Under the pieces are notes generated by a model, which saw nothing but the letters and a program-made list of their open reading frames with translations, did no database searches and had not been told where the DNA came from. The translations under genes and the position numbers were made by a program. Of a DNA stretch of 7,961 nt, positions 6,280 through 7,961 are shown piece after piece. The stretch is from Bacteroidota bacterium (lineage in GTDB: Bacteria; Bacteroidota; Bacteroidia; Bacteroidales; Prolixibacteraceae), in the NCBI GenBank assembly GCA_030632865.1, contig DAOVTY010000142.1:1-7961 (forward strand), read 5' to 3'. The number at the start of each line of letters is the position of its first letter. The first letter of the stretch is position 1.

Positions 6280-7686
6280 ATGAATAATAAAAATTATTTG
6301 ACAAAAATAACTCTAATTGCTACTCTGGGAGGATTGCTTTTTGGATATGATACAGCTGTGATTTCGGGTACAGTTGGGGCATTAAAATCATTTTTTATCG
6401 AACCACAAGGTTTGAGTGAACTTGCAGCCAATTCTTTATTAGGATTAACGGTTTCGAGTGCATTAATTGGATGTATAATTGGAGGACTTAGTGGCGGTTT
6501 AATTGCAAAACAATTGGGCCGAAAAAGAGGAATGATAATCGCAGCTTCACTATTTTTAGTTTCGGCAATTGGATCATCAATGCCGGAATTGGGCTTTGAA
6601 ACGATTGGGAATGGCTCTCATATTCATCTAACTCAATTTATGATTTATAGAATAATTGGAGGAATCGGTGTTGGTCTTGCTTCCATGTTATCGCCAATGT
6701 ATATTGCAGAAATGGCTCCTGCTGATAAGAGGGGAAGTTTAGTCTCGTGGAATCAGTTTGCAATAATTTTTGGCATGCTAATCGTTTATTTTGTAAATTA
6801 TTTTATTGCTACTCGAGGAGACGATACTTGGTTAAACTCAGTGGGTTGGAGATGGATGTTTGCTTCAGAATCGATACCTGCCATTATATTTTTATTATTA
6901 TTAAATTTTGCACCTGAAAGTCCGAGATGGCTAGTTCTTAATAATAAGGAGAATATTGGATTGAAAATTTTAGAAAATATAAATGGAAAAGCCAAAGCAG
7001 AAGAAATTTTAAAGGATATAAAAAGTTCGATTGAGCATCATGTCTCAACTAGGTTGTTGTCTTTCGGTGCTTTGTTAATTATTATTGGGGTGTTACTTTC
7101 TGTGTTTCAGCAGTTTGTGGGAATTAATGTTGTGCTGTATTATGCTCCAGAGATATTTAGAACTATGGGGTCAGGTACTGATGTTGCTTTACTGCAGACC
7201 ATTATTGTGGGTGTTATTAACTTATCGTTTACTGTAGTTGCAATTAAAACAGTCGATAAATTTGGGAGAAAACCACTTCAAATATTTGGAGCCTTGGCAA
7301 TGGCGGCAAGTATGTTTGCTCTAGGGTTTGCTTTTTTTACTGACAATGTTGGAACTATTGCGTTAATATTTATGCTTACTTATGTTGCTGCATTTGCTTT
7401 GTCGTGGGGGCCGGTGACATGGGTGTTACTTGCCGAAATATTTCCCAACAAAATAAGAGGAAAAGCTTTGGCAATTGCTGTAGCTGCACAATGGATAGCT
7501 AATTATCTTGTTTCCTGGACTTTCCCGATGATGAATGATTCTACTTATTTAAGTAATATTTTTAATCATGGTTTCGCTTATTGGGTATATGGTTTAATGG
7601 GTTTGTTAGCAGCAATTTTTGTTTGGAAATGGGTTCCTGAAACTAATGGTAAAACATTGGAAGAGTTGGAACAATTATGGAAATAG
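6280..7686 (+). CDS. xylE: D-xylose:H+ symporter, MFS sugar porter family (XylE type)
   Basis: A 468-residue inner-membrane protein with 12 predicted hydrophobic segments and a hydrophilic central loop (about 222-258). It closely follows E. coli XylE as recalled: GGLLFGYDTAVISGTVGAL (17-35), YRIIGGIGVGLASMLSPMYI (123-142), PESPRWL (212-218), QQFVGINVVLYYAPEIF (277-293), DKFGRKPLQI (326-335), SWGPVTWVLLAEIFPNKIRG (375-394) and VPETNGKTLEELEQLW (452-467). Proton-coupling residues are kept: Asp24 (E. coli D27), Arg124 (R133) and Glu197 (E206). Xylose contacts are also kept: Gln159 (Q168), Gln277 and Gln278 (Q288, Q289), Asn283 (N294), Trp381 (W392) and Gln404-Trp405 (Q415, W416). One site-lining residue differs: Met166 where E. 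coli has Q175. The protein lacks the roughly 20-residue hydrophilic tail of E. coli XylE. It is the last gene of the module, ending 32 bp before a hairpin terminator. Residue equivalence rests on alignment by eye. Confidence 0.95.
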   Translation: MNNKNYLTKITLIATLGGLLFGYDTAVISGTVGALKSFFIEPQGLSELAANSLLGLTVSSALIGCIIGGLSGGLIAKQLGRKRGMIIAASLFLVSAIGSSMPELGFETIGNGSHIHLTQFMIYRIIGGIGVGLASMLSPMYIAEMAPADKRGSLVSWNQFAIIFGMLIVYFVNYFIATRGDDTWLNSVGWRWMFASESIPAIIFLLLLNFAPESPRWLVLNNKENIGLKILENINGKAKAEEILKDIKSSIEHHVSTRLLSFGALLIIIGVLLSVFQQFVGINVVLYYAPEIFRTMGSGTDVALLQTIIVGVINLSFTVVAIKTVDKFGRKPLQIFGALAMAASMFALGFAFFTDNVGTIALIFMLTYVAAFALSWGPVTWVLLAEIFPNKIRGKALAIAVAAQWIANYLVSWTFPMMNDSTYLSNIFNHGFAYWVYGLMGLLAAIFVWKWVPETNGKTLEELEQLWK

Positions 7687-7718
7687 ACTATGTAATTTAG
7701 AAGGTTTAATTAAAACAT

Positions 7719-7751
7719 AAAAAAAGGTTGCCATTTGGCAACCTTTTTTTT
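7719..7751. terminator. Bidirectional intrinsic terminator between xylE and rpoD
   Basis: A perfect 7-bp GC-containing stem, GGTTGCC (7726-7732) with GGCAACC (7737-7743) and a 4-base loop ATTT, is flanked by an A run on the left (7719-7725) and a T run on the right (7744-7751). On the plus strand the T run follows the hairpin and would end the xylE transcript. On the minus strand the A run becomes a U run and would end rpoD. The A and T runs can pair to lengthen the stem to 14 bp. Only 5 bases separate it from the rpoD stop codon. Confidence 0.92.
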
Positions 7752-7756
7752 AATAT

Positions 7757-7961
7757 CTAACCTAGATACGATTTTAATAATTTGCTACGCGATGTGTGTC
7801 TTAAACGTCGAATCGCCTTCTCTTTAATTTGGCGTACTCGTTCGCGGGTTAACCCAAATCGTTCACCGATTTCTTCCAGAGTCATTTCCTGGCATCCTAT
7901 ACCAAAAAATAATCTGATAATGTCACTTTCTCTCTCTGTCAATGTAGCTAAAGCCCGGAAA
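7757..7961 (-). CDS. rpoD: Primary RNA polymerase sigma factor (sigma-70, RpoD/SigA), C-terminal end; 5' part outside window
   Basis: The last 67 or so codons of the housekeeping sigma factor, read from the minus strand and open at the window edge. The visible part is region 4: ALATLTERESDIIRLFFGIG, then the helix-turn-helix TLEEIGERFGLTRERVRQIK that binds the -35/-33 promoter element, then EKAIRRLRHTSRSKLLKSYLG to the stop at 7757-7759. The TTG codon at 7940-7942 is an internal Leu of the conserved LTERE motif, not a start. The ending is characteristic of Bacteroidota primary sigma factors, which recognise the unusual TTTG / TAnnTTTG promoter rather than TTGACA / TATAAT. The gene converges on xylE and shares the intervening hairpin as terminator. 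A group 2 sigma factor of the same type is the only realistic alternative. Confidence 0.95.
   Translation of the reverse strand, partial: FRALATLTERESDIIRLFFGIGCQEMTLEEIGERFGLTRERVRQIKEKAIRRLRHTSRSKLLKSYLG

Noticed and set aside
7940..7942. TTG as start of a short 61-codon sigma-like protein
   Set aside because: The frame continues to the window edge with conserved rpoD residues (FRALAT) before it; this codon is the Leu of the LTERE motif.
1..7961. Mobile element, CRISPR array, prophage or defence genes
   Set aside because: No transposase, integrase, spaced direct-repeat array, terminal inverted repeats or defence domain is visible; composition is even across the enzyme genes.

Overview
The window looks like chromosomal DNA of an AT-rich member of the Bacteroidota, probably the class Bacteroidia. 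The evidence is the C-terminus of the primary sigma factor (ending ...SKLLKSYLG), AT-rich leaders with almost no Shine-Dalgarno sites, a GntR regulator fused to a periplasmic-binding-protein-like domain, a Tat-exported Gfo/Idh/MocA oxidoreductase, and a nearby S1-type sulfatase. Genus cannot be fixed from the sequence alone.

Layout, left to right: (1) the 3' part of a sulfatase gene, cut by the window edge (1-630, +); (2) a GntR-family sugar-responsive regulator (751-1746, +); (3) xylulokinase xylB (1839-3323, +); (4) a Tat-signal Gfo/Idh/MocA oxidoreductase (3504-4853, +); (5) xylose isomerase xylA (4887-6212, +); (6) a D-xylose:H+ symporter of the XylE type (6280-7686, +); (7) a hairpin with A and T tracts on its two sides that can terminate transcription from both directions (7719-7751); (8) the 3' end of the primary sigma factor gene rpoD on the minus strand (7757-7961, cut by the window edge). 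There is no gene-free stretch over 300 bases. The largest gap is 180 bp, between xylB and the oxidoreductase gene.

The core is a complete minimal D-xylose catabolic module. XylE imports xylose with protons, XylA converts it to D-xylulose, XylB phosphorylates it to D-xylulose 5-phosphate for the pentose phosphate pathway, and the adjacent GntR protein is the obvious candidate regulator. The unusual member is the oxidoreductase lying between xylB and xylA. It carries a twin-arginine signal with a possible lipidation cysteine, so it probably acts outside the cytoplasm, perhaps on xylose-containing glycans before uptake. The sulfatase upstream fits growth on sulfated, xylose-containing polysaccharide, but that link is only positional.

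I see no insertion sequence, CRISPR array, tRNA, rRNA or prophage feature. Most of the window is a recognisable metabolic locus. The points worth a second look are the embedded exported oxidoreductase, candidate operator motifs, intergenic short repeats and one substitution in the transporter's sugar site.
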